Positions 34,681-43,137 of a stretch of DNA of 50,815 bases are shown piece after piece. The notes beneath the pieces are model-generated. The model had not been told where the DNA came from. It did no database searches and worked only from the letters and a program-made list of their open reading frames with translations. The DNA lies in IMG/VR virus record IMGVR_UViG_3300040801_004682, positions 1 through 50,815 of that record. The stretch is one strand, 5' to 3'. Made by a program: the position numbers and the translations under genes. This stretch comes from a virus. Each line of letters starts with the position of its first letter. The first letter of the stretch is position 1.

Positions 34681-36360
34681 TTATAATAAAACTTTACTTG
34701 CATTAAATAAAACGCCTTCATAAGTATCTTGCATTGATTTTCTATATTTAGGAATACATTTTCCATTTTCATCAAAAGCAATTTTACTTAATGGTAGATT
34801 TAAATGTCCACATAATGCTTCTTGATGTGTTGGTGAATGTACAATTCTATTACATTTATGAGGCGATGAAGCTTTTTTATTTAAACCATCATTAGCATAA
34901 TCTAAACTTCTCATATATTCAACCAAACCTTTAGAATAAGTTTCATGACTGGCAGTTTCAGATAAAACTATTAAAGCATCTTCGGCTAATTTGTATTGAC
35001 CATTATCAGCAGCATTTGATATAATTTCAATCAATTCACTTGGTTTCAAACCATAATGAGGAGAAACAGTTGCTACCATTTTAGAATCAGATATTTGATT
35101 TAATACTATTTTATCAATTCCTTCTTTTGTAAATTCAAAAACGCTATCTTTTACAGCAACTATAGATGGTATCATTGGTTTGTTATTTTTCATTTCAACA
35201 ATAGCTTCAAATCCAACAGGACCATTTTTTGAATCACAGCTTACAGCATATATAATAGAATCATCACAAACAGATGAAACTGATACTTGTGGATTATATC
35301 CAAAAGAACTTATCTTATTAATTAAAACTTTTCTACCATTATCAACTGCTCTTTTACCAAAAGTAAATTCTGCAACTCCTTTACTTTCAGTTAAATATGA
35401 TGCAAATAATTTTTTATCTTCATGTTCAGCAATTTTTACTTCTCCACCATCATCTGTATATAAACCAGATTCTGTAACTATAGAAGGTCCATCTATTAAA
35501 ATCTCATTATTAGATGCGTTTTTAGTTAGATTTTCATTATTTAAACTTTCTTGAGCAAATAAAGCTTTTAATTCAAATTCAGAATAGTCTTTTATATTAT
35601 TAATTGATGATAATGAACCTAAAACAACTTTAGGGTCTATCGCTAAACTATTACCAGCAGAAGATATTATAGACTCTTTTAATGTTTTTTTATTTAATTC
35701 TAAAACTCCAATTTTTGATATTATAACTGAAGGTATAATTGTTCCAGATTTTGATATTTCTACAGGAACTAATACATGTGCTTCACCTTTTGGAGTTTCA
35801 TAAGAAGCATCACATATTATATAATTATCACTACCAGCGATAGTTTTTACTGTTTTTGGTGTATAACCAACTCTTGAAAGTTCTAATGATGATAAAGTCT
35901 CTGCTTGTTTTGCAAACTTAGGATCATAATTTTTTACCTGTCCATACTTTGCAGGTTTACCTTTTTCATCCCATAAATTTGATAAAGCATTAGATGTTTT
36001 TAAATCTGAACATTGATATATATCAACATCCGCTTCTTCTGGTTTACCAGCAATTTCTCTTTCTTCATCAACATCTGTAATGTCTAATTCATTTGCAAAA
36101 ATTTCTTTAGCTTTTGTATATCGACTATTAAATTTATGATATATGTTTTTAAATTCCCCACGAGTTATAAAAATCTTTCCATTTTGATTCATTTTTTGTA
36201 AAATATTAGCCATCAATCTTAATGTTTGATCATTTGGTGATTGTTGAGCATGTTTATAAGCTCTGTTTGCTAACAATGGTACAGCTAACTTTTCATTATT
36301 ACTTATATCATTAGTAACTGCTTTAATAGTATTTATTAATTCTAAAGGATTTACCATCAT
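34681..36360 (-). CDS. unknown protein with internal domain duplication
   Basis: The 559-residue protein contains two related domains at about residues 158-231 and 345-420. Each has GY-x-P, a strand ending IY or YIICD, a short charged loop with KG or NGP, and IPS followed by a strand and helix (for example VEISKSGTIIPSVIISKIG). The C-terminal part has HKCNRIVHSPTHQEALCGHLNLP, a Cys/His cluster. Candidate processing sites include NLTKNA/SNNE and LNKKA/SSPH. It follows the 155-residue gene and is probably a structural protein; family unknown. Confidence 0.68.
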   Translation of the reverse strand: MMVNPLELINTIKAVTNDISNNEKLAVPLLANRAYKHAQQSPNDQTLRLMANILQKMNQNGKIFITRGEFKNIYHKFNSRYTKAKEIFANELDITDVDEEREIAGKPEEADVDIYQCSDLKTSNALSNLWDEKGKPAKYGQVKNYDPKFAKQAETLSSLELSRVGYTPKTVKTIAGSDNYIICDASYETPKGEAHVLVPVEISKSGTIIPSVIISKIGVLELNKKTLKESIISSAGNSLAIDPKVVLGSLSSINNIKDYSEFELKALFAQESLNNENLTKNASNNEILIDGPSIVTESGLYTDDGGEVKIAEHEDKKLFASYLTESKGVAEFTFGKRAVDNGRKVLINKISSFGYNPQVSVSSVCDDSIIYAVSCDSKNGPVGFEAIVEMKNNKPMIPSIVAVKDSVFEFTKEGIDKIVLNQISDSKMVATVSPHYGLKPSELIEIISNAADNGQYKLAEDALIVLSETASHETYSKGLVEYMRSLDYANDGLNKKASSPHKCNRIVHSPTHQEALCGHLNLPLSKIAFDENGKCIPKYRKSMQDTYEGVLFNASKVLL

Positions 36361-36367
36361 ACACCGT

Positions 36368-36835
36368 TTATAACATCTCTGGAAATTTTTTAATTAACTC
36401 TTCTTTATATTCCTTATTAACGCTATTTAACATAGCTTGTACCACCTTTTTATTATTTTTTAATCTTTCAGGTAAATTTTTTAGAAATGAATGTACTTCT
36501 ATTTCTGGAATTCCTATCTCTGCAAAAACTATATTTGTAACAGGAACATTTTCATAAAAAATAGTTGCTGTTTTATTAAACTTATCTTTTTCAATAGACC
36601 ATGAATTAGAAACCAAAGAATCTGGTTCCTCATCATACATAGCTGCTATATATTCAGTGCCATCATTTTCATCTTTAACTATTTTCCATAAACCAGTTTT
36701 ACCATCTTCATATCTAAATCTAACAAGACCACAACCTATCTTTGTAACCCTATCTTCAACACTGGCTAATTTATACATTTTTGGGGTACTAATTTTTTCT
36801 GTGAACTCATCGATATTGAATTTATATCTGTCCAT
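36368..36835 (-). CDS. small protein with candidate N-terminal processing site
   Basis: The ATG at 36835 has a strong GGAGG site 4 bases upstream, so I reject an earlier TTG. The 155-residue protein has a short N-terminal helix ending MYKLA/SVEDR (residue 24), then a beta-rich domain with CGLVRFRYEDGKTGLWKIV and TIFYENVPVTNIVFAEIG, and a helical Lys-rich C-terminus. It is the first gene after the replication block. An 81-base AT-rich gap upstream may hold its promoter. Unrecognised. Confidence 0.66.
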   Translation of the reverse strand: MDRYKFNIDEFTEKISTPKMYKLASVEDRVTKIGCGLVRFRYEDGKTGLWKIVKDENDGTEYIAAMYDEEPDSLVSNSWSIEKDKFNKTATIFYENVPVTNIVFAEIGIPEIEVHSFLKNLPERLKNNKKVVQAMLNSVNKEYKEELIKKFPEML

Positions 36836-36934
36836 TAAACCTCCACTATTCAAAAATATGCGATTTGATTACTATATTGAAATTAAAATATTATATTTGT
36901 ATTTTAGGAATAATTAAAAAATTAAAAAAAATTT

Positions 36935-37399
36935 TTAAAGTTCAACGCATTCATTAATTTCTTGTATTTTTTTTAAAATTTCTTGTATCTTTTCATCAGA
37001 TTTACAAAGTTTTGAAATTTTCTTAATAGCTCCGCCATATCGTTTTTTTTGATTTTTATAATCAATATTACCTTTAATAACCTTATGAACAGAGGTTTGG
37101 TTTATTCCAAGTTCTTTCGCTATTTCATTTTGAGTTTTATTTTGTACATATAATTTAATAACTTCTTTTTGTCTTTTTGTTAAACCAAACTCAATTAATT
37201 CCCAAACTCTTTTCTTTAATTCCTCTTTAAGATCTAAAAGCTCTTCGTTATATCCAAAAGGTTGTAATTTATACATCATCCCCTGTGCTAAAGACAAATC
37301 TCCCATTATATGAGGACACACACTGGTCTCAAGTAGATACGGTTGGTAACTGTCACTACGATTTTTATCTCGGTCCATATATTTTTTTTTCTTTATCAT
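36935..37399 (-). CDS. sigma-region-4-like HTH protein
   Basis: The 154-residue protein has a helix-turn-helix typical of sigma factor region 4 or LuxR/ArpU-like proteins: LTKRQKEVIKLYVQNKTQ, then EIAKELGINQTSVHKVIKG (about residues 77-113). The N-terminal third lacks a recognisable region 2. It lies between the replication and virion blocks, a natural place for a late-gene regulator, and could read the TATA-like motifs in the window. The ATG at 37399 lacks a clear ribosome site; an ATG at 37378 is an alternative. Confidence 0.62.
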   Translation of the reverse strand: MIKKKKYMDRDKNRSDSYQPYLLETSVCPHIMGDLSLAQGMMYKLQPFGYNEELLDLKEELKKRVWELIEFGLTKRQKEVIKLYVQNKTQNEIAKELGINQTSVHKVIKGNIDYKNQKKRYGGAIKKISKLCKSDEKIQEILKKIQEINECVEL

Positions 37400-37405
37400 A
37401 CAATA

Positions 37406-38203
37406 TTATATATCAACTAAATTGCGTTTATAAGCATCAACAATATTAATTCCTTTAATAATATTTCTTATAAAACTTTCATGTTTATGAACTTGCTTTT
37501 TTATTTCTATTATAGAAAAGCCATCATTGTGAAGTTTTAAAATTTTACGTTTTGAATTATTTATATTTTTAACAAAAATTTTATAATTATCATATTTTCT
37601 TTTACATCTTAAATATTTATTTGTGTTCTTAAAAATATAATTACAAACAATTAAAGCTTTGCCATAATTATAAGACAAATTATAAATATAATTTTTATTC
37701 CTATTTTGTTTGTATATTTTTGAATATATTTTTGTTTTTTTATTTATAAAATCTCTAAGCCCAATTAAAAAATTATTAGAACATGATGTGAAACAAACTC
37801 TAAGATGCAAACCTTTATTATATTTAGAACAATCAAAACAACTAATAGAACCATCAGCTGCCAAATAGCCAGAAATAAAAAAAGGCATAAATCTATCATC
37901 GATATTAGTCGGAAAAATTAATGTTTTTGATTTATTAGAATTAAGCTTATAGATATTTCTTAACTCATCACATAATGTTTTTTTGTATAAATTAATATAT
38001 GTACCGTTATTTCTTTTATCATTAAATATTTTTAATTTATTATAAAATAAAGAATTATTTATATTATTTAAAACTTCATCTTTATTAGAAGAATATATAA
38101 CTATTTTATAGTTGTCAACATGTCCATCACCAAATATAACTCCAAGACAAAAAGCTTTTTCTTTGTTCAAATAATTAAAACTAAATTCACTGTTTATTTG
38201 CAT
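37406..38203 (-). CDS. LAGLIDADG homing endonuclease
   Basis: The 265-residue protein has the two signature helices of a monomeric LAGLIDADG enzyme: FCLGVIFGDGHVD (about residues 18-30) and FFISGYLAADGSIS (about 109-122), each with the metal-binding acidic residue. A C-terminal HTH (ILKLHNDGFSIIEIKKQVHKH) resembles added DNA-binding modules. It cleaves a long specific site to promote its own spread. It is free-standing and sits between the sigma-like gene and thyX, separated by only 6 bases on each side. I see no intron or intein boundary. Confidence 0.85.
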   Translation of the reverse strand: MQINSEFSFNYLNKEKAFCLGVIFGDGHVDNYKIVIYSSNKDEVLNNINNSLFYNKLKIFNDKRNNGTYINLYKKTLCDELRNIYKLNSNKSKTLIFPTNIDDRFMPFFISGYLAADGSISCFDCSKYNKGLHLRVCFTSCSNNFLIGLRDFINKKTKIYSKIYKQNRNKNYIYNLSYNYGKALIVCNYIFKNTNKYLRCKRKYDNYKIFVKNINNSKRKILKLHNDGFSIIEIKKQVHKHESFIRNIIKGINIVDAYKRNLVDI

Positions 38204-38209
38204 TATTTT

Positions 38210-39049
38210 TTAAACAACTTCTATTTTTTTTAAAACTTTAATTATTTTATTTTTATTACCAGAGCAATCTTTAACGTATGTATTTATCATATTTGAAGCA
38301 TCTGATCCACAAATATAAGATATAAACTTATTTAACTCTTCTTTTTCGGTTTTACTTATAGATATAGAATTTAATGTATATTCATCAAACAAGTTATAAG
38401 TTCTTGGAAATAGTTCTTTTATAATTATTGCAGCTGCTTTAGCAAATTCTCTTGTTTCCCATTGAGCGTGAGGATGCATTCTAAGAGACAAAAAATGCAA
38501 CCAATTTCTTAAATCTGTTTTAGCTCTTATTCTTGAATAACGAGAAACCGGCGTGTTAATTCTCGCAACTTCTCGTGATAAATTTGCCTCATCTACAGAA
38601 TAAATATAATTATCAAAAATATCTTGTTGTTCTGTATTAAAATTTTTTAATATATTATTTTTATAATAATCATCAATTTGATTTTCAGACGATCCTTGTT
38701 TATTAGATTTAGATTGTTTAGTTAATCTATCAGATGAGGGTATATAATGTAAATTTGGCATCATAGTATAACGAGCGCTTAATTCATTAAAAGAAAAAGT
38801 TCTATGCCTCATAATTTGTCTAAAAACAAATATAGGAGCTTGTATCTCTACTTGTAACTCCCCTCCACACTCAAAAGGAGTCATATGTTTGTTTTCATAT
38901 AAATATCTTAATAATTTAGCATCTTTATCCCACCCTTCAAACCCTTTATTTGTTGACATTCTTGCAGCTTCTATAACCGACCGATCTGACCCCATATGAT
39001 CAATATATTTTACATAACCATGATCTAAAACTTTAATTACGTTATCCAT
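38210..39049 (-). CDS. thyX: flavin-dependent thymidylate synthase
   Basis: ThyX makes dTMP from dUMP using FAD, NADPH and methylene-tetrahydrofolate. The signature RHRTFSFNELSARY at residues 81-94 matches RHR-x-x-S-x-N-E-x-S-x-R-Y exactly. Further conserved segments are FECGGELQVEIQAPIFVFRQ and the C-terminal region with LRNWLHFLSLRMHPHAQWE. Length (279 residues) is normal. It sits in the replication block between a primase-like gene and a homing endonuclease, supplying thymidine for phage DNA. Confidence 0.93.
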   Translation of the reverse strand: MDNVIKVLDHGYVKYIDHMGSDRSVIEAARMSTNKGFEGWDKDAKLLRYLYENKHMTPFECGGELQVEIQAPIFVFRQIMRHRTFSFNELSARYTMMPNLHYIPSSDRLTKQSKSNKQGSSENQIDDYYKNNILKNFNTEQQDIFDNYIYSVDEANLSREVARINTPVSRYSRIRAKTDLRNWLHFLSLRMHPHAQWETREFAKAAAIIIKELFPRTYNLFDEYTLNSISISKTEKEELNKFISYICGSDASNMINTYVKDCSGNKNKIIKVLKKIEVV

Positions 39050-39072
39050 AACTAATTTCTCCTTTAATATTT

Positions 39073-39858
39073 TTAATTTTCAATTTTAAAATCATTTATA
39101 TTAATATCCCAATTATTAACTTTAATAAAATCATCTACATCTTTTTCAAAATCAATTTTTAATTTATTAAAATTAAATCTATATTTTTTAGATTGATTTT
39201 TTGCTTTATTAATTCCTTCCTCACCAGCCTCATCATTATCTAATAATAAATAAAAGTTATTTGTAAATCTTTTTAATAATAATATTTGTTGAAAAATTAA
39301 TTTACTACCACATAAAGCAACACAATTTTTAATTCCAGCGGAATATAAAGAGTAAAAATCGAACTGACCTTCTACTATCACAACTTTATTATTTTTTAAA
39401 ATTTCATTATAACTTTTATCTAAACCAAAAACATAATATTTTTTTGAGAATGGTAAATGTTTATATTTAGAAATTTTATATTTTTTTTGATTTTCTTGCG
39501 AAGACATTGTTCTTCCAGAAATACTGACCACATTTCCATAAATATCAAAAAATGGAATTAACAATGTATTATTTCTAAAAAATGTTTTTTGTTTAGAATA
39601 ATATAAATAAAGAATACCAATTTCATTAAAAATTTTTTCTGGATCTTCTTTTGTTATTATTCCAAATTCATCCATAAAATCAATAAAATGATTTTGTTTA
39701 TATGGAAAAAAACCAAATTTAAAATAATCAATATATTTTTCTGATGACAGCCTTTTTTTTAAATATGACAATTCTTTTTCAGCAACAGGTCTATGTAACC
39801 AATTATTAGATAAATCTAAAAATATATTTAAATAGTGCCACCTATCTTTTATATTCAT
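39073..39858 (-). CDS. DnaG-type primase-like TOPRIM protein
   Basis: The 261-residue protein has the RNA-polymerase-like part of DnaG primase: LLIPFFDIYGNVVSISGRT, KYYVFGLDKS, and the TOPRIM motifs VVIVEGQFDF (Glu163) and LLLDNDEAGEEG (Asp207, Asp209). It lacks the N-terminal CHC2 zinc domain and any helicase domain. The next gene upstream encodes a zinc-ribbon protein and overlaps by one base, so the two may work together as a divided primase; that is inference. It probably makes or supports primers for the family C polymerase. Confidence 0.78.
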   Translation of the reverse strand: MNIKDRWHYLNIFLDLSNNWLHRPVAEKELSYLKKRLSSEKYIDYFKFGFFPYKQNHFIDFMDEFGIITKEDPEKIFNEIGILYLYYSKQKTFFRNNTLLIPFFDIYGNVVSISGRTMSSQENQKKYKISKYKHLPFSKKYYVFGLDKSYNEILKNNKVVIVEGQFDFYSLYSAGIKNCVALCGSKLIFQQILLLKRFTNNFYLLLDNDEAGEEGINKAKNQSKKYRFNFNKLKIDFEKDVDDFIKVNNWDININDFKIEN

Positions 39859-40190
39859 TACACATTAGCCTTTTTAATATAAGCTTTTAATAATTTTTTA
39901 AAATAATCTGTTAATTCTAAAGGTTGTTCACAATAAAAACAAACAAATTCACCATTTAATTCTTTTGGTTGACCAACTCTTGTACATTTTTTACATTCAA
40001 CGGAATAAGCTTTACCTGTATATTTTGATCTAACTTTACCTAATCCAATCATCGATCTTTTAGTAAAGTCTGTAACACCTTCTATTGGTTTACCGCATTC
40101 AGAACATATTACTTCATTTGTTTCTTTATCAAGCAAAGAATCACTTGTAGTTTTATAACACCCTTTATTTTTACACATTAAAGTAGCCAT
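39858..40190 (-). CDS. double zinc-ribbon protein
   Basis: The 110 residues contain two four-Cys ribbons: MCKNKGCYKTT with CSECGKPI, and CKKCTRVGQP with CFYCEQPL. The linker KRSMIGLGKVRSKYTG is basic. The C-terminus ends KAYIKKANV. It overlaps the primase-like gene at a TAATG junction. It may supply zinc-dependent DNA binding to the primase, or be a transcription factor; neither is shown. The ATG is preceded by an AGGAG-like site. Confidence 0.72.
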   Translation of the reverse strand: MATLMCKNKGCYKTTSDSLLDKETNEVICSECGKPIEGVTDFTKRSMIGLGKVRSKYTGKAYSVECKKCTRVGQPKELNGEFVCFYCEQPLELTDYFKKLLKAYIKKANV

Positions 40191-40199
40191 AAGTATCTC

Positions 40200-41357
40200 C
40201 TATAGTTTTTCGTCAACGGTTATACTTCCGTCTTGGTTCTTTTTATATTTATTAAAATTATCCAATTTTCTTTTCAAATCTTCTAAAAATTTTGGATTTT
40301 CTTTCATATATTCTTGAACTTTTTTATCTCCTTGTAGTTTTTCTCCAGAAGGTAAAGTATACCATCCAGCCCCACCTTTAATAATTAAATTGTGTTTTAC
40401 AGCTAAAGATAAAATTTCCAAATCAACATCTACAATTCCTATCTCATCATATCCAGCCCCTTCTGAAAATAAAAATGTAGTTTCACAATTTTTAGGAGCG
40501 GGTCCAAATCTGCTTTTCTTCAACACAGCCTTAACTTTTTGACCAACAATAGTATTTCTATCTCCATCTGTATCTAAAATTAAAGAATCTACGGCATTTC
40601 TTTTTTCTAAATATAAATTTAAGCTCATTTGATGGCGAATATTTTCTCCACCAGGATGATGATATTTTTCTCCAAACATTTCATCAGCCATGTTCTGTCT
40701 AACTTGATTAATTAATATCATAGCAGTTCCAGACTGTTCTAATATATCTGAAATTCGTCTAATCTCTACCGTAAGAAATCCAGATAAAGCAGATACAGTA
40801 ACACCCCCAATAGGAGAAGCTTTTTCTTTAGGACTAACTATTGATGCTAAAGAATCTATTACTATTAATGGACATTCTAAATTTCCAGCAATTATTTCAT
40901 CTAAAATACCATTAGCTATCTTTTTAGCCCCAAATTTATCTTTTTTTATTTTACCATATATAGCTTCAAATATATCTACACCATCAGTTTTCTTAATAAT
41001 TAACATTCTATTTTTATCAGGATCTTTACTCCATATACCCATCTTTTCAGCCCAATCATAACAAAAACTACGTTCTGTATCAAACCACACTATATAAGCG
41101 TTTGGGTTGGCTTTTAAAGCATTCTTAGCAGCAACTAAGCTTAAAAAAGACTTCCCCGAACCTTGAGGTCCATATATATGACTTATTCTTCCGCGTGGAA
41201 ACCCACCAATACCAATCATATCATTCACATTAGGAGATCCGCTATCTATAACTTCTATATTGGTTTTCTTAGAAACAAAACCGGCATAATCTTTGTTTAT
41301 CTTTTCTAAAAATGAAAATGTTTTCTCTATGTTTGATTGTTCCTTTGTTTTTGACAT
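40200..41357 (-). CDS. recA: RecA/UvsX-like recombinase
   Basis: The 385-residue protein has the RecA core: Walker A GPQGSGKS at residues 63-70, VWFDTERSF, Walker B PLIVIDSLAS at about 163-172, and MILINQVRQNMADEMFG with HHPGGENIRHQ, the DNA-binding and subunit-contact segment. It forms filaments on single-stranded DNA for strand exchange and repair of replication forks. The C-terminus is charged and shorter than a full bacterial RecA tail. It resembles phage recombinases as much as host RecA. It lies 9 bases upstream of the zinc-ribbon gene in the same operon. Confidence 0.87.
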   Translation of the reverse strand: MSKTKEQSNIEKTFSFLEKINKDYAGFVSKKTNIEVIDSGSPNVNDMIGIGGFPRGRISHIYGPQGSGKSFLSLVAAKNALKANPNAYIVWFDTERSFCYDWAEKMGIWSKDPDKNRMLIIKKTDGVDIFEAIYGKIKKDKFGAKKIANGILDEIIAGNLECPLIVIDSLASIVSPKEKASPIGGVTVSALSGFLTVEIRRISDILEQSGTAMILINQVRQNMADEMFGEKYHHPGGENIRHQMSLNLYLEKRNAVDSLILDTDGDRNTIVGQKVKAVLKKSRFGPAPKNCETTFLFSEGAGYDEIGIVDVDLEILSLAVKHNLIIKGGAGWYTLPSGEKLQGDKKVQEYMKENPKFLEDLKRKLDNFNKYKKNQDGSITVDEKL

Positions 41358-41395
41358 CTACTCTCCTCTTATTTGTTTTTTCAATTTTTTTAGAA

Positions 41396-41424
41396 ACCCC
41401 TCCATTTAGAGAAGGGTAGTTCAC
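41396..41424 (+). ncRNA. decayed TnpB-type omega-RNA end or IS relic
   Basis: Read on the plus strand, ACCCCTCCATTTAGAGAAGGGT forms an imperfect 8-bp stem with two mismatches and is followed by AGTTCAC. The combination of C-rich arm, TTTAG loop, G-rich arm and GTTCA is the usual 3' end of TnpB-associated guide RNAs in IS200/IS605-type elements. No tnpB lies next to it. It resembles the intact hairpin at 49909-49950. On the minus strand it may also act as a weak terminator between dnaJ and recA. Confidence 0.45.
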
Positions 41425-41439
41425 ATATTAAGTATAATT

Positions 41440-42495
41440 TCATTTATATATTTTTTCTAATTCTTTTTTAAGTTCTTCAGTTAACTTTTCTTTTTCAGGA
41501 TATTTTAATTGAACTTTAGCTATATGATGACCTTTATTAGCCAACACATTATTTTTTTTATCTTTATGTTCTAAAACACCACAATTTTTTATTATAATTG
41601 TATCATTTATATTTGTCATTTTATTTATAGTTGTTTCTTTTTCTCCATGTATTGTATTTATTTTATATTTCCCTCCAAAAAGTAAAATATTAAATGGTAT
41701 ATTAACATTAGAAATAACATTTCTTCCTGAAATATGCATTCCTTCAAATTCACCTTTACCTATTATTTCTGGTACAATATTTACAACAAGATCACCTTTT
41801 TCCCCACCTCTTTCATTTCCTTGTTTTTTTATTAAAAATGATACAGCCGTATCTCCTATTGGAGGTATAAATAAAGTTTCCGTTCTTTTTTTAGAAAAAA
41901 ACCCAGCCCCTTTACATTTAGTACAAGGTTGAGTTTCTTTTCCGGTACCTTTACATTTATTACATGTAACAGAAAAACTTCTAAACATTCCCATACCCAC
42001 TTGTGTTCGAGAAGTTAATACCCCATTACCATTACAATGATTACAAACTTTATTATTATATATTTTTATACCAATTCCTTTACATTCTTCACAACTACTT
42101 TTTATCTTATAAGAAAAAGTTTTTTTACATCCAAAAACACTTTCTTTAAATGTTAACTTTACTTTTATATGCAAATCTGGAATTATATTGGAAGGTCTTT
42201 TATTAAAATTAAAATTCATTCCATTATTAAATAATTCATTAAATAAATCATTAATATTACCTACGCCATTCATTCCATCAAAATTCATTTCATTATAATC
42301 ATCTTCAGCTTTTTGTTTGCCAGAAAGTATCTGATAAGCTTCATTAATTAATTTAAACTTCTCTTCAGCTTTAGGATCTTCTTTATTTGTGTCTGGATGG
42401 TTTTTAGCAGCAAGAGTTCTAAATGCCTTTTTTATATCATTTTCCGAAGCATCTTCTTGTAAACCTAATGTGTTATAAGCTTCCGCTTTTTTCAT
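41440..42495 (-). CDS. dnaJ: DnaJ-type co-chaperone
   Basis: The 351-residue protein is a complete type A J-protein. The J domain covers residues 1-70 with HPD at 33-35. A short Gly/Phe/Asn-rich region follows, then four zinc motifs CEECKGIG, CNHCNGNG, CNKCKGTG and CTKCKGAG (Cys135-194), and two substrate-binding beta domains. J-proteins stimulate the ATPase of DnaK and hand over unfolded clients. A full-length copy is uncommon in phages; it may help replication-complex assembly or capsid folding with host DnaK. It overlaps the resolvase gene by four bases. Confidence 0.9.
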   Translation of the reverse strand: MKKAEAYNTLGLQEDASENDIKKAFRTLAAKNHPDTNKEDPKAEEKFKLINEAYQILSGKQKAEDDYNEMNFDGMNGVGNINDLFNELFNNGMNFNFNKRPSNIIPDLHIKVKLTFKESVFGCKKTFSYKIKSSCEECKGIGIKIYNNKVCNHCNGNGVLTSRTQVGMGMFRSFSVTCNKCKGTGKETQPCTKCKGAGFFSKKRTETLFIPPIGDTAVSFLIKKQGNERGGEKGDLVVNIVPEIIGKGEFEGMHISGRNVISNVNIPFNILLFGGKYKINTIHGEKETTINKMTNINDTIIIKNCGVLEHKDKKNNVLANKGHHIAKVQLKYPEKEKLTEELKKELEKIYK

Positions 42496-43070
42496 TCTAT
42501 TTCTCCAATCTTATAAGCATGGGTTATACTAACTCCAAAAGAATCAGCTATATCTTCAGATTCTTTTGCTATTTTATTTTTAGAATTAATTACATATGGA
42601 AATTCCCATTTTTTATTACATCTATCTAATATTACTTTTTCAACACATCTTGGCATATCTTGTTTTTTTACATCTTTTTCATTTACTAATTTTTTTATCG
42701 AAGCTCTTATAGTAGCTACTTTATAAAAAGTAGGTTCTGTATTAAACATTTCATAAAATACAGATGAAACAAATCTGTTATAAATAGCAAGTTTAGTTAT
42801 AGTTCTTGCTGTAGAATTAAAATTACCTTTACCTTTAGAAATAAAAAATGGAAATTCTTCTATAGAAATTTCCAAATCTTTTTTTCTTTTATATGGTTTA
42901 AATTGATCTAAAATAATTTTTTTTAATTCAATTAAACTTTCTATTTCCTGAAGTTTTGGCGGTTTAATATAACCACACTTTATACTATTATTTAGTATAT
43001 TTTTATTTTTTATTTCAAAATAATTCCACCCTATAACAGATGAACTTATATCTAAACCTATATATTTCAT
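42492..43070 (-). CDS. RuvC-like Holliday junction resolvase
   Basis: The 192-residue protein (ATG at 43070 behind AGGAT; an earlier ATG lies inside the terminator hairpin) has an RNase H-like nuclease fold. KYIGLDISSSVIGW holds Asp7, EISIEEFPF holds Glu71-Glu72, and SEDIADSFGVS holds Asp173 and Asp176. This set matches RuvC and the phage/poxvirus resolvase family. It would cut branched DNA made during recombination or before packaging. It is the first gene after a strong terminator and is translationally coupled to dnaJ. Confidence 0.78.
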   Translation of the reverse strand: MKYIGLDISSSVIGWNYFEIKNKNILNNSIKCGYIKPPKLQEIESLIELKKIILDQFKPYKRKKDLEISIEEFPFFISKGKGNFNSTARTITKLAIYNRFVSSVFYEMFNTEPTFYKVATIRASIKKLVNEKDVKKQDMPRCVEKVILDRCNKKWEFPYVINSKNKIAKESEDIADSFGVSITHAYKIGEIE

Positions 43071-43082
43071 ATTATCCTTAAC

Positions 43083-43111
43083 AAAATTGCCAAGCATAAG
43101 CTTGGCAATTT
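43083..43111 (-). terminator. strong intrinsic terminator between ssb-like and resolvase genes
   Basis: AAATTGCCAAGC and GCTTGGCAATTT form a perfect 12-bp stem around a 4-base loop. On the minus strand it is followed by TTGTTAAGG, with the run AATTTTG at the stem base. It splits the replication block, so the resolvase-dnaJ-recA genes are probably also read from a promoter near here or by readthrough. Confidence 0.78.
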
Positions 43112-43137
43112 ATATATTATTAGTTTTACTACATTAT

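Noticed and set aside
37406-38203. Intein or intron-encoded endonuclease interrupting thyX or the sigma-like gene
   Set aside because: Both neighbours are complete with normal starts and stops, and no splice-type residues flank the endonuclease.
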